From the NCBI GenBank assembly GCA_027596945.1, contig JADGJH010000494.1:1-17831 (forward strand): a stretch of 17,831 bases of DNA, given 5' to 3'. The stretch comes from Physocladia obscura (lineage: Eukaryota; Chytridiomycota; Chytridiomycetes; Chytridiales; Chytriomycetaceae). Both the position numbers and the translations under genes were made by a program. Of the stretch, positions 1 to 9,739 are shown in pieces. The notes beneath the pieces were generated by a model. The model was given only the letters and a program-made list of their open reading frames with translations. It did not search any database and was not told where the DNA came from. Position 1 is the first letter of the stretch; every line of letters starts with the position of its first letter.

Positions 1-97
1 CTTTTAACATTTTCCTCTCCTTCTGTGTTATTTTCAAATGTGTTTTTTGAAGGAACAGTAGTGAGTTTCTTTTATCAATATTATTTCCGAAATTTGG

Positions 98-1553
98 ATG
101 CAATTTGGACAGACGAACGTACCGAAAAGTGTGTTTGGGCAGACAACGGTGGCTAGTTCGTTGGGTGGTGGCAGTGTATTTGGCAGCCGGACAGCACCAG
201 CTTCGGGAACGACGGGGCTTGGGTCGGTGTTTGGAGGCACTTCGGTGTTTGGATCGACGTTTGGATTGCAACAACAACAACAACAAGCGCAGGCACAAAG
301 TCTGCCCGGAAGAACAACAGTAGGAACAGGAATATCGACCGCGCTCGCAACCGGATCCGTTTTTGGCTCTACTTCTGCTTTCGGCACTGGCACCCCCTCG
401 GTCTTTGGCGCAATGACTGCTCCTCCCGCATCATCATCAACTGCGCCTTTCGTCAGCGCGACAAAGGGCTTTTCCTTCACAAAACCTTCCTCTGCGTTTT
501 CCTCGGCGCCCACCCAACAACAGCAACAACAACAACAACAACAACAATTGCCGAAATCGGTTGTGACTCCTCCGTACGTCATCCATAAACCTCAGTAAAC
601 ATAATTCGCCGAATTAAAAAATTGAAAAACAAAGAAACGCGAATGAAATCTGCCAGAAAGACTTTACTCTGCCAGAGCGTCCCTTATGGCCTCTTTCCTC
701 GTACGGTCTCACAAAAGAAGATCCGTGCATTCTTGTTGGTGCAGATGTATCTTTTGAAGAAGCTAGGCTTTTATTTCTGAATGATGTCAAACAGACTGGT
801 GCATTTCAAGGTTATGTGAGTAATTCGAAATTAGTGACAACGCAAAAAAGCGTTTTCTAAACCTATTATCATTTGCAACAGGTCCAGGATTTTAACCAGG
901 CAATTATGCAATACGCTCAAGATTCGAAAATTCTTTTACAAAATCCGTATGCGCAGCATCAGTCCATGCGGTCTGGAAAGCTTGTAGCAAGTCAAATTGG
1001 CGCATTTGTTTCCGAGAAGATCAAATCTCTTACCTTTTCAGCCTCCACTGTTCCAACACAAAGTTCCAACAATACCACTTTTGCTTCGTCAAGCTCAGTA
1101 TTTGGAGGATCAAGCAGTACACCGACAGGTATTTTCGGTAATGCCAGTAGCTTCGGACAACAGCAACAGCAGCAACAAGCAACTGCCACTAATCCACAGC
1201 CAAATATTGTTGGTTCTACTGTGAAGTCAAATTCAAACCCGCCAGCATCAGGATTTAGCTTCAATAACGCTTCTGCCGGGCAACAATCGCAGCAATCACA
1301 ACAACAGCAAGAGCAACAACTTCCACAGTTAATGCAACCACATCAGCAACAAGATGGGACGCAAACGGTGATAAACCGTCGCACTGACCTTCCTACCGAA
1401 CTTATTGAAAAGGGAGTCACATGGAACGTGATTTATCCAATTGAATATACGCTTCATCCAGAAGATATTGAGGAACTTAACGCGATACAGTTTGGCGGGA
1501 GAGATAAGGGGAGGTTGATTCCAACATTTGTTCCAATCGCGTATCGGCAATAA
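98..1553 (+). CDS. Nup42/NUPL2-like FG nucleoporin (3 exons)
   Basis: Exons 98-594, 635-815 and 882-1553 join in frame to give 449 residues. Residues 1-165 are rich in FG dipeptides (VFG, AFG, SVFG) and polyglutamine, typical of nucleoporins that line the pore and bind transport receptors. Exon 2 carries ERPLWPLSSYG (about residues 180-190) followed by a D-V-S-F-E-E-A-R stretch, a pattern I associate with fungal Nup42/Amo1 proteins. The C-terminal 30 residues (L-x-P-E-D-I-E-E-L-N-A-I-Q-F then a proline-containing tail) resemble the Gle1-binding end of Nup42, which helps activate the mRNA-export helicase Dbp5/DDX19. The family usually has an N-terminal CCCH zinc finger, which is not visible. 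Either it was lost or it lies in an exon left of the window: the frame is open from 65 to 98, and CAG ending at 112 could be a splice acceptor. The start at 98 is therefore provisional. Intron 1 is only 40 nt. Family confidence is good, exact start low. Confidence 0.78.
515..547 (+). repeat. CAA/CAG microsatellite coding polyglutamine
   Basis: Eleven consecutive glutamine codons, ten CAA and one CAG, lie in exon 1 of the nucleoporin gene. Shorter Q-runs lie near 269-287 and 1159-1181. Such tracts are common in FG nucleoporins and are likely length-variable between strains. Confidence 0.9.
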
Positions 1554-1554
1554 A
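1549..1554 (+). terminator. AATAAA overlapping the nucleoporin stop codon
   Basis: A canonical AATAAA hexamer overlaps the TAA stop (1551-1553) of the nucleoporin gene. The next gene begins at 1623, so any cleavage site and the next promoter must share about 70 bp. The hexamer is seen directly; its use as a polyadenylation signal is inferred. Confidence 0.4.
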
Positions 1555-1622
1555 TGAAAATTTTATGAAACTTGAAAAAAAGGAAATATAAATTAAGAAG
1601 GATTTACAAAAAGATAAGGAAA

Positions 1623-4600
1623 ATGTCTTACGACTATTCGCAAATTCTCGTTGCCGGAAACTGCTACGTGAGCTCATATGCAATTGGAATACCAATCCCA
1701 GACTACGGCTATGATTGCGCACTGAATTTCTATTGTCCAAATTCAACGTCGTCCGTTGTCAAATCTCTTCCACAACTCTGTTCCCCAACTGCTGATTGTG
1801 TGGCTGACAGACTCAAATCTCAGCTGTGTTCGGTTTGTTTAAAACAATTGTAAAAATTTATAACAAAATAATACAAAATACAAAGCCGCAAGGACCTTAT
1901 GAACCCGAACTGTTCGATTTGTCTTCAACTTCATGTTTGGTTTTGTTTAATTTTTTTATATGCAGATGCCCGGCTGGATTTTACTGTCCAAACGGCCAAT
2001 CCAAATACATATGGTAAATTATTTCTAAAAATTAATTTTCTTTATTTAAACCTAATTTTATCATGACAGTCCAGCTGGAACATTTTGGTCAGTCAGACCT
2101 TTTTTCTGATTTTTCTTACTTTCAAAGAAAGCCCAACAGGTCGAAACGCTCCGATATCATGCCCCGCCTTAAGCACATGCCCAGCTCAAACAGAAGTTCC
2201 CGTAAATTTTGGCGGAATTGTAATCTGTGCAATTGTCGATGTTATTCTTGCCATTATTTACATTGCTACCAGGCGTCTCTCGGCAGCGCGCCGCACAGAG
2301 GTGAACAACTTGCAGTTATCGTCGCCATCGTCAACCATTCCTATAATTTCAACTATTTTGAAAACTGTGAGTAGTGCATTCAAGCGTAAACCGATTGGAG
2401 TTGATGTTGGGGACTGCGAAACCGGGAAAAGTAACACAAAAGGAGGAGGTACAATAGAAGCCCTTCAAAAGTCGCGGAATCCAAGCATTCTGCCAGAATC
2501 TGTACTTGGTTTGACAAACCTTAAGTTGCGGAAATCATCAACATTTGCCGTTCAAGGTAATAATAACAAGGATATGGCGGAACGGGTGAACAGTGAGACC
2601 CAGTTGGCAGGATTTATGTCTGGATTTCGCACTGCACTTGATGGCAAGGAGGATGTGTTTGTTAACTTTTTATTTGAAGATCTTGGATTGCAGCTGAAGG
2701 ATGGAAAACATATTTTAAAAGGAGTCAATGGTGAAATCAAGAGTAAAAAATTGACGGTATGGTATTTTATTTTATTATTCCATGTGTTTCGATAATTTTG
2801 ATATTAATTGTAGGCTATTATGGGTCCTTCAGGCTGTGGAAGTATGTGAATTCCGCTTTTCTTTGATTTTTGTTCATATGGTTTATTAGAAACGACTTTT
2901 ATGAGTGTTTTGATGGGCAAAGTTCAGAGAACTTCAGGAAAACTCTTAATTAACAAGCAGGAATGCGAAATGTGAGCCCCAATTATTTTCTTTAAAAAAC
3001 AGTAACAAAGTAATTGTAATTTCGTCACAAGGAATAAATATAAAAAAATTATTGGTTATGTTCCGCAAGAAGACATAATGTTACGTGAGCTTACAGTTCG
3101 TGAAAATATATATCATTCAGCAAGCGTTAGATTGCCAAAAACTTGGACAGTTACTCAAATAAATAAATTCGTTGACGATGTTCTTGAAGTTTTGAAGTAC
3201 GTTTTTTTCCTTCTATCTTTTTTTCTCATATGTATATATAATATTAGAGTAAAATAGTCTATCTCACGTACAGCATAACTTAATTGGCTCTGAAACTGAG
3301 AGAGGGATTTCTGGAGGTCAAAGAAAAAGAGTTAATATTGGCATGGAGCTTGCTGGTGGTGCGTGTGCTCCCTTCTTTTTGCATTTTTCCATTTGTGAAG
3401 TCATACCCGTTTCCTATTTAGTTCCGATTGCCTTGTTTTTGGATGAGCCAACCAGTGGGCAAGTTGTTTTTCTTGTTTTTTGATTTTTTACGAAACTTAC
3501 TTTTTTTTAAAAAAAAATTATAGCTTAGATTCTACTTCATCACTTAAAGTGGCAGAAATATTGCAACGTATCGCCTCGCTTGGCTTAACTGTAGTTTCAG
3601 TTATACATCAACCGCGTTATGAAATTTTCCAACAATTTGACGACATTTTAATGCTTATTCCAGGTGGCTTAACAGCGGTATATTATATTATATAATATAG
3701 CATGTTTGAAACGATAAACAAATAACAAATAAATCCCAAAAACACAGTATATTGGGCCGACTGCTTTTGTTGTCGAATATTTTAAAGAGTTGGGATTCTA
3801 TTTTGATGCTCTTGCAAACCCTGCTGATATTCTCATGGATATTATTAGTGGAAAGGGAATAAACGCGAAGCAAACAATCACACCAGCTGCTCAGGTTGAG
3901 TTGTGGCTGTCGTTTGGAAAAGAATGGGTAATTAAACGCGCTTCTCAAGAACCAATTACTAGCATTGGACTTATACATACTGATGAAGAGAATACAAAGT
4001 CTTCTAAAGATTTGGATGATATTGCTTCAAAAAGAGGATCATCTCTTTTCACTCAAGTTGTGCTATGCCACAACCGATATTTAATTCAACAATACCGTAG
4101 AGCGGGAAGCCTTGCAACTGAGATTTGTGTTGCAAGTTTGGCGGGTGCATTGGTATTTCACCATTTTCTGTTTTTTTTCTCTTTTTTTTTGTTCCTCATT
4201 TTTTTTTCTCATCCTCGTAGATGGGCGTTGCCGTATCTGCCCAGAATGGCGAACTTTTCAAAGGCATTGTGGTCAGCCCATACGCATACATAACACCATC
4301 CACGCAAGAATGGCTGATTCCCCAGCTTGGTTAGCAAACTCAATCTCTCTTGAAAAATAACCTTCAGAAGTTTACAGGTCTTTTAACTGGTATGGCGTGT
4401 GGACTAGCAGGAGCTCCTGCTGGGGTTAAAGTTTTTTCTGAAGAGCAAGCAGTTTATTGGCGCGAATCGGCAAATGGGTAAACATCAAAATCACATATTT
4501 ATTAAATTAAAATAAATAAATAAATAAATGAAAACCAAAACGAAAAAGGCATAATAAGCTTGGATACTTCATTGGAAAATCAATTTCTTCGGTTTATCGA

Positions 4601-5124
4601 TTTATAGTCACGTCTTTACATTTTTCAGGAATCTTCGTAGTTCTTGGTCAGCCATCTTCTTCTTTTGGGTTCATGTACGCGTTTATATTGTGTCAGTTTT
4701 GGTGCGTCTATGGTCTTTCTGCTGTGGTTTCTATGCTGGTAAGGCGAGAAGATGCTGCATTATTAGCAGTTGTAGTGTGTTTGTTTTCTGCTGTTTTTTG
4801 TGGCTGTAAGTTCTGGTGTTTTTTTTTCTCGGTTTTTTAAATTTAGCATTGTAATCAGATGGTCCAACAATTAACGATGGAAAGAGTATGGGAATAGAAT
4901 TTATTTTCGCAATTTCCTACAATCGTTGGGCAACAGAGGCTTGGTTTTCCCAAGAGTTGCAATTCTTTTATGGAGTTTACGATATTTCAGCGGCAGCAGC
5001 AGAATTTGGATATGTTCTTTACAAAGAAGTATTGAATTTCGCACTCTGTTTCGTGATTGGCGTTGGCCTGAGAATTATTGCTTTCTTCTTGATGATTTTA
5101 ACTCACAGAGACAAGCAACACTAG
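1623..5124 (+). CDS. ABCG-family half transporter with Cys-rich N-terminal ectodomain (15 exons)
   Basis: Exons: 1623-1849, 1966-2013, 2070-2087, 2132-2756, 2814-2841, 2890-2971, 3032-3196, 3258-3358, 3422-3458, 3524-3677, 3748-4152, 4221-4329, 4378-4477, 4549-4805, 4859-5124. All phases fit, giving 873 residues. Residues about 10-117 are a Cys-rich module with repeated C-P-A-G-x-(Y/F)-C-P motifs, then a membrane segment at about 125-142. The ABC domain shows Walker A GPSGCGKTT (310-318), Q-loop VPQED, signature ISGGQRKRV (415-423), Walker B LFLDEP with TSGLD (436-446) and H-loop His472. The C-terminal third is hydrophobic, as expected for six transmembrane helices, and ends KQH. ATPase-then-membrane order defines ABCG/White half transporters, which act as dimers. 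The Cys-rich N-terminus resembles the ABCG24/28 and fungal Adp1 group, whose substrates are poorly known. No signal peptide is visible at the first ATG although the Cys-rich part should lie outside the cytosol, so a 5' exon may be missing. Confidence 0.88.
3459..3523 (+). other. GC-AG intron inside the ABC D-loop codons
   Basis: The donor reads GG|GCAAGT and the acceptor TATAG|CTTAG. Only this GC donor restores the conserved TSGLDS run after Walker B. Using the nearby GT would insert foreign residues and break the motif. GC-AG introns with a strong downstream consensus are a known minor class of U2 introns. Confidence 0.8.
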
Positions 5125-5203
5125 ATTTTTTAACGATAGTGAAATATCAATGGAATTTTTTTAAAGATAGTATTTGTTAAAGTCAAATTTTGATCAAAAA
5201 CTC

Positions 5204-6467
5204 TCAAAACCGTTTGTTATACGATTTTGACAGTTTGGTGTGATTTCTCCAAATTGCACAAATTGAAAATCCAACAACGAAAACAAAAAGCATTGCGATT
5301 AAAGACAGAAAAGTAGAGCCCATGGAACCATTGTCAGTATCAAAACTGCCATCATTTGATACTTTTACTTGTGGTCCAGACCGTTGATTGGTAACTTCAG
5401 CCGCATTATTTGGTTGAGAAAACTCCCATGGCTGATAAAGGAAAAAATTAAATTAAATTAAAGGTCAAGCTTGCAGCTCAAAATTTTTGTAGATAATTAC
5501 ATTGGAAATTCCGTTGGTTTCAAGACTGATGATTTCATGATGGTCTGATGCTGCACCTGTGCGTGCTGTGAATCCCATGTATCCGAAAGTAGGAAGACTT
5601 GCATTTTTTATTAAAGTGCATTCTTTCCAGCTGCTTTTGTCATCTCCGTTCAAATTAAGTGATACCTTTGACGTTGAATAAAATAGGTCAAAATTAGTCG
5701 ATTCTTCAACTGCCTGAAGATTATTATGTTTCAGTACCCTCAAGTATTCTTCTTTAACGTATTCAACACGTGCTAACGTTCTAAGATTGGCATTTCTCAA
5801 TAAACCATCAATAGAACATCCACCGAGCTCATTTTCAATGTTGTCTGACTCGAAGTGGTATCCTTTGATACCATCGCCAATTGAAACTGAGACGTATGGG
5901 AACTTGTGCGAAACTAACTGTTTAGAGTTTTTAAATGTGTCAAAAATTACTGCAAGACCGACGTAATTATCTACTTGGTTTTAAATGCATGTGTGTTTGT
6001 GTGTTTAAAAAAATAGTAAATATTTTATTATATTTGTCTGTACCGATATTTCCAAAAACTGGACCAGAGGGAGTTGAAACTGCACCACGATTACGCGTGA
6101 ACCAAAATGCGAATCCATCACCATGAAATAAGCCATGTTTACCAGAGATTGCAAATTCAAATGTGGATGTCCAGGCTGTGGAGACAAGTTGCTAATATAT
6201 TCGATATAAATAAAGAGCACTGCACGCATTGAATACAAACTTGTTTAGACCAGATCCATCCCGAATGATGTGGCTCATCAGGAGTGAGTACAATACGGCG
6301 GTCTTTAAGATTGATGATCGCGTCGCCGCCATAATCAAAGTTGCTGTTTCCAAATGGAACATCTGAAAGGATTTATATTGATAAATGAGACAAGATAATG
6401 GGAAATCTCAATTATTCAAACCAAGAAATGGCCAGGTGAAGGAATGTGAGCTGAGAGCAGATGCCAT
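5204..6467 (-). CDS. L-type lectin, VIP36/ERGIC-53-like cargo receptor (6 exons)
   Basis: Minus-strand exons: 6467-6422, 6362-6237, 6175-6044, 5970-5738, 5665-5501 and 5431-5204, giving 309 residues. The lectin domain (about 8-232) shows family hallmarks in order: LTPDE, an HGDGFAFWFTR block, GPVFGN, DNYVGLAVIFDT, FPYVSV, ENELGGC, the W-K-E-C strand, and TGAASDHHEIISL near the end. A single membrane helix lies at 273-295, followed by a 14-residue cytosolic tail ending N-K-R-F, like the basic-aromatic tails that drive COPII export in this family. These proteins bind high-mannose glycoproteins and carry them between ER and Golgi. The model needs removal of a 72-nt stop-free intron (5666-5737). 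The expected signal peptide is not seen after the first ATG: the protein starts almost directly at the lectin fold. An upstream exon may be missing, but Bir1 begins only 65 bp away on the other strand. Convergent with the ABC transporter, with stops 79 bp apart. Confidence 0.87.
5666..5737 (-). other. 72-nt stop-free intron (3n) in the lectin gene
   Basis: On the minus strand the segment runs from GTACTG to TCAAAG, contains CTAAT and a T-rich stretch, has length divisible by three and no in-frame stop. Reading through it adds 24 residues within a lectin beta strand. Removing it joins LRV directly to SLNLNGDD, which fits the family. Retention would therefore give a longer but in-frame protein. 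Confidence 0.7.
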
Positions 6468-6532
6468 TTTTTCTGATTGAAGATATTTTGTTTGGAAGCT
6501 TGGACAAGAGTTCAGACAGGCACAAACATCGG
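6468..6532. promoter_or_regulatory. 65-bp bidirectional spacer between lectin and Bir1 starts
   Basis: The start codons of the lectin (-) and Bir1-like (+) genes are separated by 65 bp, so both 5' UTRs and core promoters must overlap here or extend into the neighbouring coding region. No TATA box or obvious factor motif is visible. This is inference from gene positions. Confidence 0.4.
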
Positions 6533-9500
6533 ATGAGCGCTACAACAAAATTAGCGGCCCTGGCGGTGGACGGGCACTGGCAGCGGAAAGTTGAAGCAGT
6601 GCTGGACCATGTTTCGAGCGGGTAAGCAACGCGCGGTGTTGTTTTGGCTGCTTTTACCGCTAGTTAGCTGTTAATTGACAGTAAACAAATACAGGAAATT
6701 AACCGCAAAAACGCTCCAATCATTGGTGGAGCTGCGGCTGATTGGTCGCCATGCGCCATGGGCCCCAAATGGCACTGCTGTTCGTGCGCGCATCGAATCG
6801 TTTACCTTCACACCAGAAGTCCCAATCGGAAAAGGAAAACGCAAGAAGGAAGTTATTTCTTGGCCTTACGCCGCAGATCCCAACTGGAAATGCACCGCTG
6901 AAAAGGTGATGGCCGTTATTGTTCACTATTTTCGGACTTTGAATTTGGCTCTGATACCGATTAATGAAGATCGCCTTGACCGGAATGTACTACAACCCGC
7001 CAAACACGAACGAAAACGATTACGCAGTCTGCCAATACTGTCAACTCGGTCTTGCTGGCTGGGAATCTTCCGATGATCCTGTGTGAGTAAATTTTGCCTA
7101 CAATCATACAAGTTAAATTATCATATTATCAGCCTTGAGCATAGCAAAAGGAGCCCCGAATGTATCATGTTCAAAGGCCCTAAGTTAATTTCTGAAATGG
7201 ACCCGAAAATTTTGACTAAACTGGTAAACATCGTTGTTTCTTTGTCAATACGTTTTTAATATTTATTTCGTGTTTTTAGGAAGCCGAGGTCGAATTACTC
7301 GATAATCTGTCAGACTCAATACCCGATGCAAACGATTGTGCTACTATTGAATTTATCGACTCCAATAAGACAAATGGAGTATCCTCGAAATCGTTAAAAA
7401 TATCCTTGAAATATGATGACACGACAACATCCAAAACATTAAATCAAAGTATTCGACGTGCTCCAACACGAAAAAAAGCAAAACTCGACTACGATAAATA
7501 TCAAGAGGAAGATGAGCTGGAAGCGAATGAGGAACTCGATAATAATGCTAAATTTAGTGATGAAACTGTAGTTCAATGTGCGGCAGAAAAGTCGAAAGTG
7601 TCTACAGAAGAGCCAGTACATCTCAAAAACCTCGTTGACGATTTTGAAGATATTTTGGCTCCTTCAACAACTGCAACAAAAAAAAAAATTACCGGAAAGC
7701 GCACTATTTTTGTAAAATCTGGAACTCAAATCGATGATGAAGAAATAGGAAAACAAAGCACGATAAAAACCCGTAAAACGACCCGAAGTGCAGCTGTAGC
7801 TGCCGCCACTGCCGTTGCAAAATCGAACGTTGTTGTCGTGGCTGAACAACTGACGATCCCTGAAATTGATAGTGAGCCTGATGACGGTGTAATTAACGAA
7901 AAATTGCCAGTAAAAATTCGCATTCGGACAGCTGAAAAACGGGCGGTAGATGAAAATGGACAAGATGCAATCTCTGACGATGCAAATGGAAGGAGCAATA
8001 CCATAAAAAGAGCAAAAATAGCAGCATCTAGCTCAGCAACCCAAAAGACAGTACCTTTGAAAAAACGGACCGCAGCAATAATTGCATTGGAAGCCACAGA
8101 TCAAAAAATAACCACTAGTTCAGTTAAGCTATTGTCCAGGCGACTTGCTGAAGTCGATACGAATTCTGGCCAAGATATCAAAAAGCCTGCCTCAATCATC
8201 AATTCTTTAGCTTTGAACGATGCTGATCCGAAATCACCCACCTTTAGAATAGAAAATTCAGACGAAGACTTTGTATTTGAAAAAGCTCAACCAAAGAAAA
8301 CAGCAACAAAACGATCCAAAGTCACGGCTAAAAAACTAATCACTGGAAAAGATAGCGATGAAAATGGCGACAACAATGATTCTAGGAAAAAACATGATTT
8401 TATTATTAAAAAAATCGAAGCTCAATTGCAAAGCGTCAATACTGGAAGCTTTACCAATAGTTCTTCTGACAGTAAAATCGAAACTAATAGCAAAATTAAT
8501 CAACAGTCAAAAGTAACAATATCGCCCAAAAAAAAACAAACAATTGTAGCGAAGGCGGGAAAATCTACAGTTGCAACGAAAAAATATGTGATTACAAGCA
8601 ATGCTGATGACGATTTGACAGAACACGAAATTGCAAAGCCTATACGTGCGAATATTAACAAAGGAAAGAAAGAAAAAATTGCTTCTGAACCTGTGTTAGT
8701 GCCTACTCTAACAGTTTTACCTGTACCTGCACCCGTGTTTCCACTAGTAGCAGCTCCTCGTGCAAAGCGAGTTATTGCCAAAAAGACAATTCATCCTCCA
8801 GCCTCAAAATCAAACTCCACTAAATCGCAAACATCCAAAGCAGTCAATCCGACAGTAATAGTTTCGAAAGATTATGACAGTGATACCGACGACATTTTTT
8901 ACGAGCCACCCACAGAAATCGCATCACAAGCAGAACTAATTCACGAGGAGCAATTGCAAGATATGAATCATGCTGTAATTGAAAACCTTAGTTCAAATCA
9001 AACACAATGTGAAAAAGGTGTTGGTGCAGTTCTTGCGCCGATAAAATCAAAACAAGTGTTTTCCAATATGTTATTGGATCTGGATATGGTCATGTCAGAA
9101 GCTACTATTGTTTCCAAGGCAAATGGGAGTTCTGGGGAAATAAACGTAGGATCTAGCAGCATAGAAAACGAAAAAAAAGCTCGGTGGAGCAGTAATTCTG
9201 ACTTGTTGGATTGTTACAGTGATGCGAATTCTGTTTTTGAAGAAGAACGAAATTTGGAAAAGCCGAAGACGGCGGTATTGAACGATACAGATGCAAACTT
9301 TGAAGAAGAATTTACAAATGGGGAGGTTTGAATCTCCTAACTAATCTTGCATTATCAACAAATCTCATGTCTTTTTTATGAATTTTAAATTTATTTCTTT
9401 ATAAACCAGAGGATCATCAAATTGTCACGCCCCGATGGAGTTTTGGATTTTCTCAAGCAGCTTACTGGAGATCCCGCAAAGTTTGTACAATCAGTTGATG

Positions 9501-9664
9501 AATTGAGTGAAGAGGAAAAAGATGGGTTGACTGTTGAGCAATATTTACAACGATTAATTGATGGAGAGGTCAAGAGAATAAGGGAAAAAAGTCAGAAAAT
9601 GATTGAACTAACAAAAGCAGAAGGGGATAAGGTGAAAAAACTTATTGAAGCCAAAGGACTGTAA
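6533..9664 (+). CDS. Bir1/survivin-like BIR-domain chromosomal passenger protein (6 exons)
   Basis: Exons: 6533-6621, 6695-6905, 6970-7082, 7133-7223, 7280-9325 and 9410-9664, in frame, 934 residues. One BIR domain spans about 60-152. It starts R-I-E-S-F, carries a lysine-rich insert (about 76-82) before ISWPY, and has the exact zinc pattern C-x2-C-x16-H-x6-C (C121, C124, H141, C148) with GWESSDDP between. The insert and the long protein resemble fungal Bir1 rather than the short survivin of animals. Residues about 170-850 are low-complexity, rich in K, S, T, D and E with scattered S/T-P sites, suggesting a disordered, kinase-regulated linker. The last exon (851-934) is a charged helix region (LTVEQYLQRLI, KRIREKSQK) that matches where fungal Bir1 and survivin bind Borealin and INCENP. 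Expected role: targeting Aurora B in the chromosomal passenger complex. Retaining the last intron would stop translation two codons on and remove this helix. Confidence 0.85.
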
Positions 9665-9677
9665 AAGAAAAACATAA

Positions 9678-9683
9678 AATAAA
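9678..9683 (+). terminator. AATAAA polyadenylation hexamer of the Bir1-like gene
   Basis: AATAAA lies 14 nt after the TAA stop of the Bir1-like gene. The left terminal repeat of the transposon begins 6 bp later (9689), so the cleavage site would fall at or inside the inserted element. The hexamer is seen; its function is inferred. Confidence 0.5.
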
Positions 9684-9688
9684 TGAAG

Positions 9689-9711
9689 GTATTGTCTATT
9701 TTGCACCAAAT
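9689..9711 (+). repeat. Left terminal inverted repeat of the left element
   Basis: GTATTGT, three variable bases, then TTTTGCACCAAAT. Its reverse complement recurs at 11816-11838 with differences only at the three central bases. Immediately inside, at 9711-9723, the tip TATTGTGAGTTTT is repeated in direct orientation and matches the right-end version of the repeat exactly. Confidence 0.8.
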
Positions 9712-9739
9712 ATTGTGAGTTTTCTTGAAACTGTAAAAT

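Noticed and set aside
34..582. Minus-strand open frame rich in cysteine opposite the nucleoporin exon
   Set aside because: It is the antisense of CAA/CAG polyglutamine and FG repeats. Poly-Cys arises from the repeat and the + strand reading is clearly the gene.
1554..1622. Nematode-type operon with trans-splicing between the first two genes
   Set aside because: Close spacing alone is weak evidence. No spliced-leader-type acceptor is distinct here, and the other genes point to a fungus.
7726..8097. 123-residue minus-strand open frame inside the large Bir1 exon
   Set aside because: It is a shadow of a low-complexity coding exon with no recognisable motif. The + frame runs unbroken for over 2 kb and joins neatly to the BIR exons.
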